A stretch of 64,000 nucleotides of DNA from Ensifer adhaerens (GTDB lineage Bacteria > Pseudomonadota > Alphaproteobacteria > Rhizobiales > Rhizobiaceae): the NCBI RefSeq assembly GCF_028993555.1, contig NZ_CP118611.1, positions 1-64,000 of the forward strand, written 5' to 3'. Below, in pieces: positions 19,186 to 28,519 of the stretch (positions within the stretch are counted from its first letter, which is position 1; every line of letters starts with the position of its first letter). Below the pieces are notes generated by a model, which had not been told where the DNA came from, did no database searches, and saw only the letters and a program-made list of their open reading frames with translations. The translations under genes were made by a program, and so were the position numbers.

Positions 19186-20727
19186 TCAGGCTTCCGGCGC
19201 ATAGCCGAAGACGACGGCCGGGTGTTCCGCCGTCTCGACCCAGACACTCTTCGTCTGGGTATAGGCCATCAGGGCATCGCGACCGGAGGAGCGACCGTAA
19301 CCGGAGCGGCCAAAGCCACCGAAGGGCGACATAACGCTGATCGTCTTGTAGCCGTTGATCCAGAAGGTGCCGGCGCGCACCTTGGAGGCGACCCGGTGGG
19401 CGCGGCCAACATCGCGGGTCCAGACCGCACCGGCAAGGCCGTAAGGATTGTCGTTGGCAAGCGCTACCGCCTCCTCCTCGTCGTCGAAGACGGTGACGCC
19501 GACGACCGGGCCGAAGACTTCTTCGCGGGCGATCGTCATGTCGGGCCTGACGTTGTCGAGAATGGTCGGGGCGAAATAGAAGCCGCCGGAGGATTGAAGC
19601 GCGGAAGGCTTGGCGCCACCGGTTGCAAGGGTGGCGCCTTCGGCAACGCCCTGGCGCACCATTTCCTCGATCTTCGACCATTGGCGGGCGTTGTTGATCG
19701 GGCCGATCTGCGTCGTATCGAGATAGGGGTCGCCGACCGGGATGCGCGCAGCGGCCTCGGCATAACGCTCGACGAACTGCTGGTGCACGGAGCGATGGAC
19801 AAGCAGGCGGGAGCCGGCAACGCAGCTCTGGCCGGCGCCCGAGAAGATTGCCGACTGGGCGCCGATGATGGCGCGGTCGAGATCGGCATCGGCAAAGACG
19901 ATGTTGCCGGACTTGCCGCCGAGTTCGAGGATGCAAGGCACGACGTTTTTCGCAGCCGCCGCCGCGATCGCCGAGCCCGCCAGCGCCGAGCCGACGAAGA
20001 CGACGAGCGCGGTCTTCGGATGGGCGACCATCGCCTGGCCCGCCGTCACGCCTTGGCCGGCAATGACGTTGATGAGGCCGCGCGGCGCGCCGCCCGCTTC
20101 GCAGAGCGCGCCGAGCACGAGCGTGCTCAGCGGCGTCAGTTCCGACGGCTTGATGACGACGGCATTGCCGGCGCAGATCGCAGGGGCGATCTGCCAGCCG
20201 GCGGTAAAGAGCGGCGCGTTCCAGGGGGTGATCTGGGCAACCACGCCCACGGGCTCGTTGCGGGTGTAGTTGAGGTGCGAAGTCGGAACCGGGATGACCT
20301 CGCCATGCAGCTTGTCGCACCAGCCGGCGTAATACTCGAACATCTCGGCGACACGCACCGCCTCGCCGCGGATGTCGCGGATCGGCCGTCCGGCCGAGCG
20401 GCTCTCCAGTTCGGCGATTTCGCCGGCGCGCTCGCGGATTTTGCGGGCGATCTCGTTCATCACCCGGCCGCGCGCCGAGGCTGTCATGGAAATCCACTCG
20501 CGCTGGGCACGAGCGGCCACCTGCATCGCCGCGTCGACAACGTCATTGCCGGCATCCCTGAAGGTCGCAAAGACGTCGCCGGTTGCCGGGTCGGTCAGCT
20601 TCTGCTCGTCGCCGGAGCCGGCCACGAGCGCACCATCGACAAAGCTGCCGATTTCGGTGCCGGGCAGGAAGGCATGGAAGAGGGCGCGGATGCGCTCGGC
20701 CTTGGCGGGCATGGTCATGTCGTTCAT
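19186..20727 (-). CDS. NAD(P)-dependent aldehyde dehydrogenase
   Basis: The 513-residue enzyme has the full ALDH pattern: PWNAPLFTAGW and VIKPSELTPL for cofactor binding, the active-site Glu268 in LELGGKSGN, and the nucleophile Cys302 in GAGQSCVAGS. It oxidises an aldehyde to its acid in the cytoplasm. It lies 17 bases after the beta-hydroxyacid dehydrogenase gene, and the two probably act in sequence: alcohol to aldehyde or semialdehyde, then to acid. The family member is not specific enough to name the substrate. Confidence 0.88.
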   Translation of the reverse strand: MNDMTMPAKAERIRALFHAFLPGTEIGSFVDGALVAGSGDEQKLTDPATGDVFATFRDAGNDVVDAAMQVAARAQREWISMTASARGRVMNEIARKIRERAGEIAELESRSAGRPIRDIRGEAVRVAEMFEYYAGWCDKLHGEVIPVPTSHLNYTRNEPVGVVAQITPWNAPLFTAGWQIAPAICAGNAVVIKPSELTPLSTLVLGALCEAGGAPRGLINVIAGQGVTAGQAMVAHPKTALVVFVGSALAGSAIAAAAAKNVVPCILELGGKSGNIVFADADLDRAIIGAQSAIFSGAGQSCVAGSRLLVHRSVHQQFVERYAEAAARIPVGDPYLDTTQIGPINNARQWSKIEEMVRQGVAEGATLATGGAKPSALQSSGGFYFAPTILDNVRPDMTIAREEVFGPVVGVTVFDDEEEAVALANDNPYGLAGAVWTRDVGRAHRVASKVRAGTFWINGYKTISVMSPFGGFGRSGYGRSSGRDALMAYTQTKSVWVETAEHPAVVFGYAPEA

Positions 20728-20744
20728 CGTCGTTCCCTTGGGTA

Positions 20745-21626
20745 TCAGTTATCGTTAGCGGGGCGGAAGGCGCCCATGCGGGTGAAGTCCTCGGCATTGT
20801 CGAGCGGGCTCTCGGCCCAGAGCTTGGCGACAGAAGCCGAGAGTGGCAGGTCGGCCCCGGTGCGTGCCGCAAGTTCGCTCGCAAGCCGCACATCCTTGCG
20901 CATCAGGCCCATGGTGAAGCCGCTGTCGAAACGGCCATTCATCACCCAGGTCGGAAAATGCACCTCGCTGATCATCGACTTGCCGGAGGCGGCGTTGAGC
21001 ACTTTCAGCGCCTCTTCCGCATCGAGTCCGGCGGCCAACGCCAGTTTCAGGCCCTCGCCGGTCGTGACCATATGGGCGGCGGCAAGCAGGTTGTTGACGA
21101 GCTTGGCGACGTTGCCGGCACCGCTTGCACCGACGTGCAAGGCCTTCGCCGACATCGCGTCGATCACCGGACCGGCAAGGGCGACGTCCGCTTCGCTGCC
21201 GCCGATCATCATCGTCAGCTTGCCGCTGGCCGCACCGGCCGGGCCGCCGGAGACCGGCGCGTCGATGAAACCATGGCCGAGGCTGGCAAGGGCGGCGGCG
21301 AGATCACGTGAGACATCCGGCTCCGATGTCGAGGTGTCGATGATCACCACACGCCGGCCGGCCGCCTTCAGCGCTTCAAGATTGGCCTCGACGACGGATG
21401 CGACGTCCTTGGCGGTCGGCAGCGAAAAGACGATGAAATCGGTGTCGAAGAAGACCTCGGTGAGTGCGGCAACCGGGGACACGCCGCCTTCGGCCGCAAG
21501 CGCGCGCCGTGTTTGCGCAAGGTCGAAACCTCTGACTGCGAAGCCCTTGGCCGCAAGCGTCGTTGCCATGCCGAGACCCATGGCCCCCAATCCCACCACG
21601 CCAACACTCGTTCGTTCTGCCGTCAT
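20745..21626 (-). CDS. Beta-hydroxyacid dehydrogenase (3-hydroxyisobutyrate/threonate dehydrogenase-like)
   Basis: The 293-residue protein has an N-terminal Rossmann fold (VGVVGLGAMGLGMA), the substrate motif DAPVSGGPAGAASGKLTMMIGG and the catalytic Lys region GNVAKLVNNLL. It belongs to the HIBADH/tartronate semialdehyde reductase/L-threonate dehydrogenase family. ATG 21626 gives the usual family length; the frame is open to 21731, but that extension has no domain match. It precedes the aldehyde dehydrogenase gene and follows a LysR regulator, suggesting a short oxidation pathway. HIBADH and threonate-type activities cannot be separated by eye. Confidence 0.83.
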   Translation of the reverse strand: MTAERTSVGVVGLGAMGLGMATTLAAKGFAVRGFDLAQTRRALAAEGGVSPVAALTEVFFDTDFIVFSLPTAKDVASVVEANLEALKAAGRRVVIIDTSTSEPDVSRDLAAALASLGHGFIDAPVSGGPAGAASGKLTMMIGGSEADVALAGPVIDAMSAKALHVGASGAGNVAKLVNNLLAAAHMVTTGEGLKLALAAGLDAEEALKVLNAASGKSMISEVHFPTWVMNGRFDSGFTMGLMRKDVRLASELAARTGADLPLSASVAKLWAESPLDNAEDFTRMGAFRPANDN

Positions 21627-21824
21627 GATCCGTTCTACCCTCGTATGGTTCTGATGATCGGACGAGGGTGGCACGCGGGGTAGTGAGCCGGTAGACGGCG
21701 TGCCTGGTACAATGCGTTGCTGGCTTGGCAACGTCGCCCGTGCCTATTGGCGAGCGCGTCACCTGCTGCGACCTGCAGAGGCAGTTCACGAGGGAGCGCT
21801 GCGCGTGCGGTACGTGACGGCCGG

Positions 21825-22742
21825 TCAGCCGCGGAAGGATTGCATTTCGGCTGCCAGGTGCCGGCCGAGTTTTTCGACCGAAAGCGGCAAGCGCCGGTGG
21901 GCGCGCACCATCAGATGGGCGGTCGCCTCGCTCAGCAGCGGATCGGCGAGGTCGATCGCCTGCATGGCCCCACGTCCGATTTCGACGGCAACGGCCGTGC
22001 GCGGCAGGAAGGTGACGCCGAGGCCGGCGGCGACGAAGCGCCTGAGCACTTCGATCGAATGGGTTTCGAGCAGCGGCGCCAGCGCCAGCCCCGCGTCGGC
22101 CGCCACGCGCGCCACCAGTTGTGTCACACCGTTGCCCTTGCCGAGCAGGGCGCAAGGCGAGGTGAGGCAATCGGCAAGTGCCAGATCGCTTCGCTCCGAG
22201 AGCGGATGTCCCGTGGGCACGATGACGCAGAGCGGTTGGCGGGCGATTGCCAGCGCCCGGATGCGCGGGTCGGTGAAGGGGGTGTAGGCGATGCCGATAT
22301 CCGCATCGCTGTTGGCGATGGCATCGACCACTTCCTCGGTGCTGCCGAGCTCGACGATATAACGGACGTAGGAGTGCGCCTTCGAGAACGAGGACAGTCC
22401 GTTTTCGACTAGGTCGGCCATGAAGCCCTCGCCGCAACGAATGCGGATGCGGGTCTGCTGTACGCCGCGGATCTGGTCGAGTTGTTCGGCGAGCAGCCCG
22501 TTGTCCTCAAGCACCCGCTTGCCGTGTTCAAGCACCAGCTCGCCGGCATCGGTCAGGACCGTACCGCGGGCGGTGCGCTCGAACAGGGATAGGCCGATGT
22601 CACGCTCGGTGTCGGCGATCTGGCGGCTGACGACGGATGGGGCGAGCCCCATATGCTCGGCCGCGCCCCGGATCGAACCGATGCGCGCAACCGCCATAAA
22701 GATCCTGAGCGCTTTCGCGTCGAGTACGTCCATGGCGGTCAT
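21825..22742 (-). CDS. LysR-family transcriptional regulator
   Basis: The 305-residue regulator has the LysR N-terminal helix-turn-helix (LRIFMAVARIGSIRGAAEHMGLAPSVVSRQIADTE, residues about 10-45) and a periplasmic-binding-like effector domain. It lies in the same direction as its neighbours, 24 bases after the M20 amidohydrolase gene and 198 bases before the dehydrogenase pair. That gap is long enough for a promoter, so it may control either or both sub-operons. Effector unknown. Confidence 0.87.
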   Translation of the reverse strand: MTAMDVLDAKALRIFMAVARIGSIRGAAEHMGLAPSVVSRQIADTERDIGLSLFERTARGTVLTDAGELVLEHGKRVLEDNGLLAEQLDQIRGVQQTRIRIRCGEGFMADLVENGLSSFSKAHSYVRYIVELGSTEEVVDAIANSDADIGIAYTPFTDPRIRALAIARQPLCVIVPTGHPLSERSDLALADCLTSPCALLGKGNGVTQLVARVAADAGLALAPLLETHSIEVLRRFVAAGLGVTFLPRTAVAVEIGRGAMQAIDLADPLLSEATAHLMVRAHRRLPLSVEKLGRHLAAEMQSFRG

Positions 22743-22766
22743 GGATGCGACGGAATCCCCTTGGGG

Positions 22767-23924
22767 TCAACGACCAAGCGATGTCGCGATCAGGCGTGTC
22801 CAGAGGTTTACGCCCTGACCGATGATCGCGTCGTTGAAATCGTAGTGCGGCGAATGCAGCCCGGGATTTGCGCCCTCGCGCCGGGCACCGAGCCAGAGGT
22901 AGCAGCCGGGGCGCTCGTCGAGCATGAAGGCGAAGTCTTCCGCCGCCATGCTTGGCGGAGCATCGACGACCGACAGGGCGTCATCTTCAGCGGCAACGGA
23001 GCGCACGAGGGCCGCAGCCGCAGCGTCGTTGATTGTTGCGGGATAGCGCCGTTGATAGTCGAGTTCCGCCTTGCAGCCGAGACCTTCGGCGAGCGCCGTG
23101 ACCAGCGAGCGCATACGGCTTTCCAGGATGTCGCCGACCGATTTGTCGAACCATCGCGTCGTGCCGCGAATGACCGCCTTCTCAGGAATGACGTTCCAGG
23201 CGTCGCCGCCATGGATCTGGGTGACGGAGACGACGGCGGATTCGAGCGGCGAGACGTTGCGGCTGGCGATCGTCTGCAACGCTGTGACGATCTGGGCGCT
23301 AGCGACCAGCGGATCGGCACCTTCGTGCGGCATGGCGCCGTGCGCGCCGCGGCCGGAAATGGTGATCTCGAAGACGCCGAAGGCGGCCATCATCGCATCG
23401 TCGCGCGCGACCACGGAGCCGACGTCGAGCGCCGGCCAGTTGTGCAGCGCATAGACGGCGTCAGCCGGGAAGTCGCGGAAGAGGCCGTCAGCGACCATGG
23501 CGCGCGCACCACCTTCTGCTTCTTCGGCCGGCTGGAAGACGAAGTGAACGGTGCCGTCGAAGTTCATCTCGCTCGCCTGCCGGGCAGCCGCAAGCAGCAT
23601 CGCGACATGGCCATCATGGCCGCACGCATGCATCTTGCCTTGTGTCTTCGAGGCATAGGCGACACCGCTCGTCTCGACGATCGGCAGGGCGTCCATGTCG
23701 GCGCGCAGTGCAATGCTGCGCTTCGACGTGCCGCGCGTGAGCGTGCCGACAAGGCCGGTCGTGCCGTAGCCATCCTTCACCGTGATGCCCCATTCGGCAA
23801 GTCGGCCGGCCACGAAATCGGCGGTCTGCCGCTCTTCGTAGGCAAGCTCCGGATAGGCATGCAGGTGATGACGCCAGCGGATCGTTTCCTCGATGCGCTC
23901 GGGGCTGATGTCGTGGCGTTTCAT
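22767..23924 (-). CDS. M20-family amidohydrolase (hippurate hydrolase/IAA-amino acid hydrolase-like)
   Basis: The 385-residue enzyme has the M20D pattern: RWRHHLHAYPELAYEE at the N-terminus, the metal-ligand motif MHACGHDGH, QPAEEAEGGA, a dimerisation domain, and a final block PHYDFNDAI. These enzymes remove acyl groups from N-acylated amino acids. ATG 23924 is preferred because AGGA is about eight bases upstream. A second ATG at 23933 is possible; the frame open to 24617 overlaps the membrane-protein gene and is not real. It follows the DUF3100 membrane pair, so it probably hydrolyses what that pair imports (inferred). Confidence 0.86.
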   Translation of the reverse strand: MKRHDISPERIEETIRWRHHLHAYPELAYEERQTADFVAGRLAEWGITVKDGYGTTGLVGTLTRGTSKRSIALRADMDALPIVETSGVAYASKTQGKMHACGHDGHVAMLLAAARQASEMNFDGTVHFVFQPAEEAEGGARAMVADGLFRDFPADAVYALHNWPALDVGSVVARDDAMMAAFGVFEITISGRGAHGAMPHEGADPLVASAQIVTALQTIASRNVSPLESAVVSVTQIHGGDAWNVIPEKAVIRGTTRWFDKSVGDILESRMRSLVTALAEGLGCKAELDYQRRYPATINDAAAAALVRSVAAEDDALSVVDAPPSMAAEDFAFMLDERPGCYLWLGARREGANPGLHSPHYDFNDAIIGQGVNLWTRLIATSLGR

Positions 23925-24037
23925 GGTTTGCATCCTGTCGATGGAGGGATAATCGGCCGACCCTGACGACCGGCCGATCTGTTTTCTTTTACACAGTTCC
24001 AGGAAAACACTTCGCCCGTCTCCTGGAATTGCTCCGA

Positions 24038-24553
24038 TTACTGGCCGAGGCGCAGGAAGAGGTCGGCGACGACGACCGAGCCCATATAGGTGCCGATCAT
24101 CACGCAGATGGCGACGATGACGATCTTCCAGCCGGAGCGGCGGGCGATCGCGAATTCGCTCGCGGTCAGCGCCAGGCCGCCATAGGCAAGCGCCGGCGTC
24201 GCAAGCGCGAGGAAGTTGAGGTGCTCGACCTTTTCGCTGACCCAGGCAGCACCCGGCACGCCGGGGATGGTGATGAGGATCGCGATCAGCGAAACCCAGG
24301 CGACGCTTGGCAGGTAGAAGGGCACGAAGCGGGCGAGCGCCAGGCCGATGATGCAGGCGACATAAAGTGTCGCCATGCCCGGCAGCGCCGTCAACGGCGA
24401 GGTGCCGGTGCCGACCCAGTTGGCGACAAGGCCGATGGCGCAGGCGATCAGAAGCAGGCCGGCATGGCCGACGACATCGAGCTTGCGTTCGTCTTCGGCG
24501 GCAAGCGGGAGATCGTCTGCGTAGTTGGCGGAGGTGTTGGTTTGGTTGGCCAT
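24038..24553 (-). CDS. Small integral membrane protein paired with a DUF3100 protein
   Basis: The 171-residue protein has a hydrophilic N-terminus of about 25 residues, then about five hydrophobic helices (starting GHAGLLLIACAIGLVANWVG and ending VIVAICVMIGTYMGSVVV). It begins 15 bases after the DUF3100 gene, so the two are probably co-translated and form one membrane complex. No characterised family is recognised. The M20 amidohydrolase downstream suggests a role in taking up an amide-linked compound. Confidence 0.7.
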   Translation of the reverse strand: MANQTNTSANYADDLPLAAEDERKLDVVGHAGLLLIACAIGLVANWVGTGTSPLTALPGMATLYVACIIGLALARFVPFYLPSVAWVSLIAILITIPGVPGAAWVSEKVEHLNFLALATPALAYGGLALTASEFAIARRSGWKIVIVAICVMIGTYMGSVVVADLFLRLGQ

Positions 24554-24568
24554 GGTTCTCTCTCCCGA

Positions 24569-25387
24569 TCAGGCTTGAGCGCGACGCTCGGACGGCCGAG
24601 CCTTGTTGTAGAGCCACTCGGTCAAGGGCAGCGCGACGAACATGCCGACATAAAGCCCGGTGGCATAGGTCAGGATGTTGCTGGCGGCGGCAAGCGCCAG
24701 AATGATGTCCTTCTGGTCGGGTACGGCGGCGACGAGGCCGCCGGTGCAGGCCGCCAGCATCGAGCCGGAGCCGACGCCACAGGACATGGCAAGCGCACGC
24801 ACGTCGAAGATGCCGAGGCCGTGGACGATCGGCGGCATGATCGCGAAGACGAAGGTGCCGATCAGCGTGCCGGTGGCATAGACGCCCATAGCGCCGGCAC
24901 CTTCCGGCGAATTGAGGCCATACTTGTCGGCGATCAAGGCGAGGTTCGGTTCGCGGTCGATCGAGTAGGTGGCGCCAACGGCTTCGCGGCCCATCTTGAG
25001 CAGAAACACGGCGACCGGGAAGGCGACGAGGATCGTGCCGAGATTGCCGAGTTCCTGCAGCACCAGCGCCGGACCGGCCTCGATGATCTTGGAGATCTGC
25101 GGGCCGACGGTCGTTCCGAACTTGGCGATGAAAGGCATGATGGCGACGGTGATCATCGCGCCGGAAAGCTTGACCGCATCGCGCGACAGAAACTTGGCGC
25201 TGGCCTTGAAAATGGCGGGATTGACGAGGATGCCGAGCGCAAAGGCGTAGAGGATTGGCAGGAAGATGACGGTGCCGATGCCGATCGGAAGGCGTTGGAT
25301 GCCGATCAGCTCAGAGACGATGACGATCGCCAGCACAAGGATGTGCAGATAGAGCGCGCCCGAGGCGGCTCCGGTTTTTCCGGTCAT
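24569..25387 (-). CDS. DUF3100-family integral membrane protein (putative transporter subunit)
   Basis: The 272-residue protein has about eight hydrophobic helices and a Gly/Ser-rich segment CGVGSGSMLAACTGGLVAAVP, which resembles substrate-path motifs of secondary carriers. ATG 25387 is chosen because GAGGAG lies six to seven bases upstream; the upstream open frame to 25504 has no support. I recognise it as DUF3100, a family without known function. It leads a minus-strand run that continues with a small membrane protein and an M20 amidohydrolase. A two-subunit carrier is a reasonable inference. Confidence 0.72.
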   Translation of the reverse strand: MTGKTGAASGALYLHILVLAIVIVSELIGIQRLPIGIGTVIFLPILYAFALGILVNPAIFKASAKFLSRDAVKLSGAMITVAIMPFIAKFGTTVGPQISKIIEAGPALVLQELGNLGTILVAFPVAVFLLKMGREAVGATYSIDREPNLALIADKYGLNSPEGAGAMGVYATGTLIGTFVFAIMPPIVHGLGIFDVRALAMSCGVGSGSMLAACTGGLVAAVPDQKDIILALAAASNILTYATGLYVGMFVALPLTEWLYNKARPSERRAQA

Positions 25388-25773
25388 GATGTTCTCCTCT
25401 GGTTGGGAGCCAGTTGTTGTTCTTTGCCCAGATTTCACAGTAGGGGGTGAGGGCAAATTGCGGCTAGCCGGCCGGCAAGCAACGAAGTGTTGCGATTTGA
25501 GCAACGGCCCGCCTGTTGCTCCGGCGGCAATCGGGATCCTTCCCGCAGCGCCTTCATGTCATGGCTTCATTCCTGCATTTCATTCCAGCTGGCGGTTCCG
25601 ACGAATCGTCGCCGCCTCTGCCCCTGCTGTCGCACAGCCGAAGGAGGGAGCCAAGGGGCATTGGCCGCACCTCCGCCGCATTCCATCGGCTGTCGGCGGC
25701 GCTTGCGGAAATGTCGGGCCAAGGGCCGGGGACAGAAAACGGAAACACCGCAAAAATCCCTGAAAATCCCCGT
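25388..25773. other. Divergent intergenic region between DUF3100 and sugar-ABC operons
   Basis: About 390 bases lie between the DUF3100 start and the operator of the sugar operon. The frames running through it are extensions of neighbours or have no coding character. It must contain the two divergent promoters; no clear -35/-10 pair could be fixed. Confidence 0.5.
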
Positions 25774-25787
25774 TGAAATCGATTACA
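25774..25787. promoter_or_regulatory. LacI-type operator upstream of the sugar ABC operon
   Basis: TGAAATCGATTACA is a near-perfect palindrome centred on CG (one mismatched pair), the form bound by LacI/GalR regulators. It lies 41 bases before the binding-protein start. The LacI gene at 30461 in the same operon is the likely binder, giving autoregulation. Confidence 0.6.
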
Positions 25788-25828
25788 TTTTCTGGCTTCA
25801 TAGAACTCGCAAGATTTGGGAGGATCTT

Positions 25829-26854
25829 ATGAAGAAGTTCATCGCCGCAGCGCTTGGCGCTGTCGCTACCATCGCTATCTCCGCTTCTTTCGCCAACGCC
25901 GAGACGTTCAAGATCGGCCTGTCCAACGGCTGGGTCGGCAGTGAATGGCGCACGCAGATGATCGACGAGGCCAAGGAGGCCGCGGCGAAGTGGAAGGAAA
26001 AAGGCGTCGACGTCGAGGTCTCTGTCCAGAGCGCCAATGTCGACGTGCCCGGGCAGATCGCGCATGTGCGCAACTTCATCGCCGAGGGCGTGAACGCCAT
26101 CATCATCAACCCCAACAGCCCGACGGCCTTCGATCCGATCTTCGCCCAGGCGAAGGAAGCCGGCATCCTGGTGATCGCGACGGATGCAGAAGTCTCCTCG
26201 CCGGATGCGACCTATGTCGGCATCGACCAGACGGCCTGGGGTGCTGCCGGCGCGAAGTGGCTCGCCGATACGCTCGGCGGCAAGGGCAAGGTGGTCGCCA
26301 TCAACGGCGTCGCCGGCCATCCGGCCAACGAAATGCGCGTTGCCGGCTACAAGAGTGTCTTCAAGGACTTTCCGGATATCCAGGTGGTCAACGAAGTGAA
26401 CGCCAACTGGGATCAGGCGCAAGGGCAGCAGGCGATGCAGAACATCCTTGCGACCTATCCTGACATCAACGGCGTCGTCGTGCAGGACGGCATGGCGGCC
26501 GGTGCCTGGAAGTCGATCATGGATGCCGGCAAGACCGGCCAGATCGCCGCAACAGGCGAAATTCGCAAGGACTTCATCGACCTCTGGGTCAAGGACAAGC
26601 TGAACTCCGGCGCGACGGTCAACCCGCCCGGCGTCATGGCAAGTGCGCTCAACGTCGCGGTGCTGATGCTGCAGGGCAAGGAACTGAAGGAGCCGGCAAC
26701 GGCCGGTCAGTACAAGAACGCCATGTATCTGCCGATCCCGTTCATCGATTCCAAGAACCTTGGTGATGCGGCCAAGCAGCTCGAGGGCAAGCCGGGCTAC
26801 TACTCCTACACCAACGCGCTGTCGATCGACGACGCCACGGCGCTGTTCAAGTAA
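25829..26854 (+). CDS. Sugar ABC transporter substrate-binding protein (ribose type)
   Basis: The 341-residue periplasmic protein has a Sec signal peptide (MKKFIAAALG to FANA) and the ribose-binding-like fold (SNGWVGSEWRTQMIDEAKEAAAKW; NPNSPTAFDPIFAQAKEAGILVIATD). ATG 25829 follows GGGAGGAT. It is the first gene of an operon with an RbsA-like ATPase, two RbsC-like permeases, a LacI regulator and an oxidoreductase. The ligand is probably a sugar or polyol that the oxidoreductase then converts; sequence alone does not name it. Confidence 0.9.
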   Translation: MKKFIAAALGAVATIAISASFANAETFKIGLSNGWVGSEWRTQMIDEAKEAAAKWKEKGVDVEVSVQSANVDVPGQIAHVRNFIAEGVNAIIINPNSPTAFDPIFAQAKEAGILVIATDAEVSSPDATYVGIDQTAWGAAGAKWLADTLGGKGKVVAINGVAGHPANEMRVAGYKSVFKDFPDIQVVNEVNANWDQAQGQQAMQNILATYPDINGVVVQDGMAAGAWKSIMDAGKTGQIAATGEIRKDFIDLWVKDKLNSGATVNPPGVMASALNVAVLMLQGKELKEPATAGQYKNAMYLPIPFIDSKNLGDAAKQLEGKPGYYSYTNALSIDDATALFK

Positions 26855-26863
26855 CCTCTAGTT

Positions 26864-26895
26864 CGCCGGGCAGCTCACATCGGAGTTGCCCGGCG
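26864..26895 (+). terminator. Intercistronic stem-loop after the sugar-binding-protein gene
   Basis: CGCCGGGCA (26864-26872) and TGCCCGGCG (26887-26895) form a 9-bp perfect stem with a 14-base loop, 10 bases past the stop codon. There is no T-run, so mRNA stabilisation or partial attenuation is likelier than full termination, because the rest of the operon follows. Confidence 0.65.
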
Positions 26896-27013
26896 ACCAA
26901 TGCCGCCGACGGCTGCCGAGGGTAGGACCGTATTCGGCATGAAATCATCTGCAGCCAAGCCGGCGCCAAGGCGCGGTGGTGCAGCAAGAAACCGAGATGG
27001 TGGACGACAGCCG

Positions 27014-28519
27014 ATGTCGAAACTGAGACTGAACGGCGTGAGCAAGGCTTACGGCGCGACGCTGGCGCTACGCCGCGGCGACCTCGAGATCGCTGCGGGC
27101 GAGGTGCACGTGCTGATGGGTTCGAATGGCTCCGGCAAGAGCACGCTGTGCAAGATCATCGCCGGCAGCGTGCGGCCCGATGGGGGCCAGATCCTGATCG
27201 ACGACAGGCCGGTGATGATTTCCGGCCCGCAAGCGGCTCGTGCCGCCGGCATCGGCATCTTCTATCAGGAGCTCAGTCTCGCGAGCCATCGTTCCGTCGA
27301 GGAGAACATCTGCCTCTCGGCATTGCCGGTGAAAGCTGGCCTGTTCGTCGACAGGGCGGCGCTGAAGGCGCGAGCGGCGCGCTACATCGCGCTGTTTTCC
27401 GAGGTCGCCGGTGAAGGTTTCCATGCGCAGGCGCTTGTCGGTAATCTGCGCGCCGATCAGCGGCAACTGGTCGAAATCATGAAGGCGCTCGCGAGCGAAG
27501 CGCCGATCCTGATTTTTGACGAACCGACCTCGGCGCTCGACCGCGCCCAGGTCGATCGCTTCTTCGAAATACTGCGTGGCCTGAAAGCCCAGGGGCGCGG
27601 CATCATCTTCATCTCGCACCGCATGGACGAAATCACCGCCATCGGCGACCGGGTGACGATCATCCGCGACGGCGAGACCATCGAGACGCTCAATCTTTCC
27701 GAAACCGACGCGGCAACCGTTATCCGGCTGATGGTTGGCGGCGCCAGCGACATGCCGGTGGCGCGATACTCGGCGCCGGCGGTTGTCGCAGCAAAGGCCG
27801 AGGCGGCGATTTCCGTTCGCAACCTCGGCGGCAAGGGATTTCGCGACGTCAGCTTCGACGTCGCGCGCGGCGAGATCCTCGGTCTCGGCGGACTGCATGG
27901 CCAGGGCCAGTCGGCGCTGCTGAGGGCGATCTTCGGCGCAAGCGCGGTGGCCTCAGGCCAGGTGACGATCGGCGGCGAACGCTACGATGCGAAGAGCCCG
28001 CGCGACGCGATCCGCCGCGGCTGCGCCTATGTCTCCGGCGACCGCGGCCGCGACGGCGTCATCAGCGGCCGGCCGATCATCGAAAACGTCACGCCAATCC
28101 ATTACCTGCGCGACCGTCTGATGATCGCGCGCCCGTCGAGGCTCAAGGACAAGGCGATGCCGGCGCTTGACGCCATGCACACCAAGTTCGCGAACCTCTT
28201 CCATCCGATCAATTCGCTCTCCGGCGGCAACCAGCAGAAGGTGATCATCGCCCGCTGGCTGATCGACCGACCCGACGTACTTTTGCTCGACGATCCGACC
28301 AAGGGCATCGACCTTTCGGCAAAGGCCGATCTCTTCGCGCTGATCCGGCAGCTTGCCGCAGACGGGCTCGGCATCCTGCTCTATTCGTCTGAAGATGCCG
28401 AACTGCTCGGCAACGCCAACCGCATCCTCGTCTTCAACGGCGGTTCGGTGACGCGCGAACTGACCGGCGACGATCGCACCCGCTACAATCTCTACCAGGC
28501 TGCATACGAGGCCGCGTGA
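27014..28519 (+). CDS. Sugar ABC transporter ATP-binding protein (RbsA/MglA type)
   Basis: The 501-residue protein has two ATPase domains. The first has an intact Walker A (GSNGSGKST) and Walker B (ILIFDEPTSALD), but its signature region reads LRADQRQLVEI where this family usually has LSxGQ-like residues. The second has a degenerate P-loop (GLHGQGQSALL), normal for this family, and an intact LSGGNQQKV signature with LLLDDPTKGID. ATG 27014 starts the usual MSKLRLNGVSKAYG; an in-frame ATG at 26939 would add a 25-residue basic tail. It overlaps the permease gene by four bases. Confidence 0.88.
   Translation: MSKLRLNGVSKAYGATLALRRGDLEIAAGEVHVLMGSNGSGKSTLCKIIAGSVRPDGGQILIDDRPVMISGPQAARAAGIGIFYQELSLASHRSVEENICLSALPVKAGLFVDRAALKARAARYIALFSEVAGEGFHAQALVGNLRADQRQLVEIMKALASEAPILIFDEPTSALDRAQVDRFFEILRGLKAQGRGIIFISHRMDEITAIGDRVTIIRDGETIETLNLSETDAATVIRLMVGGASDMPVARYSAPAVVAAKAEAAISVRNLGGKGFRDVSFDVARGEILGLGGLHGQGQSALLRAIFGASAVASGQVTIGGERYDAKSPRDAIRRGCAYVSGDRGRDGVISGRPIIENVTPIHYLRDRLMIARPSRLKDKAMPALDAMHTKFANLFHPINSLSGGNQQKVIIARWLIDRPDVLLLDDPTKGIDLSAKADLFALIRQLAADGLGILLYSSEDAELLGNANRILVFNGGSVTRELTGDDRTRYNLYQAAYEAA

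Noticed and set aside
23925..24617. N-terminal extension of the M20 amidohydrolase to give 616 residues
   Set aside because: The extra part overlaps the small membrane-protein gene in another frame and is Arg-rich without homology; the M20 family starts at the RWRHHLHAYPE region.
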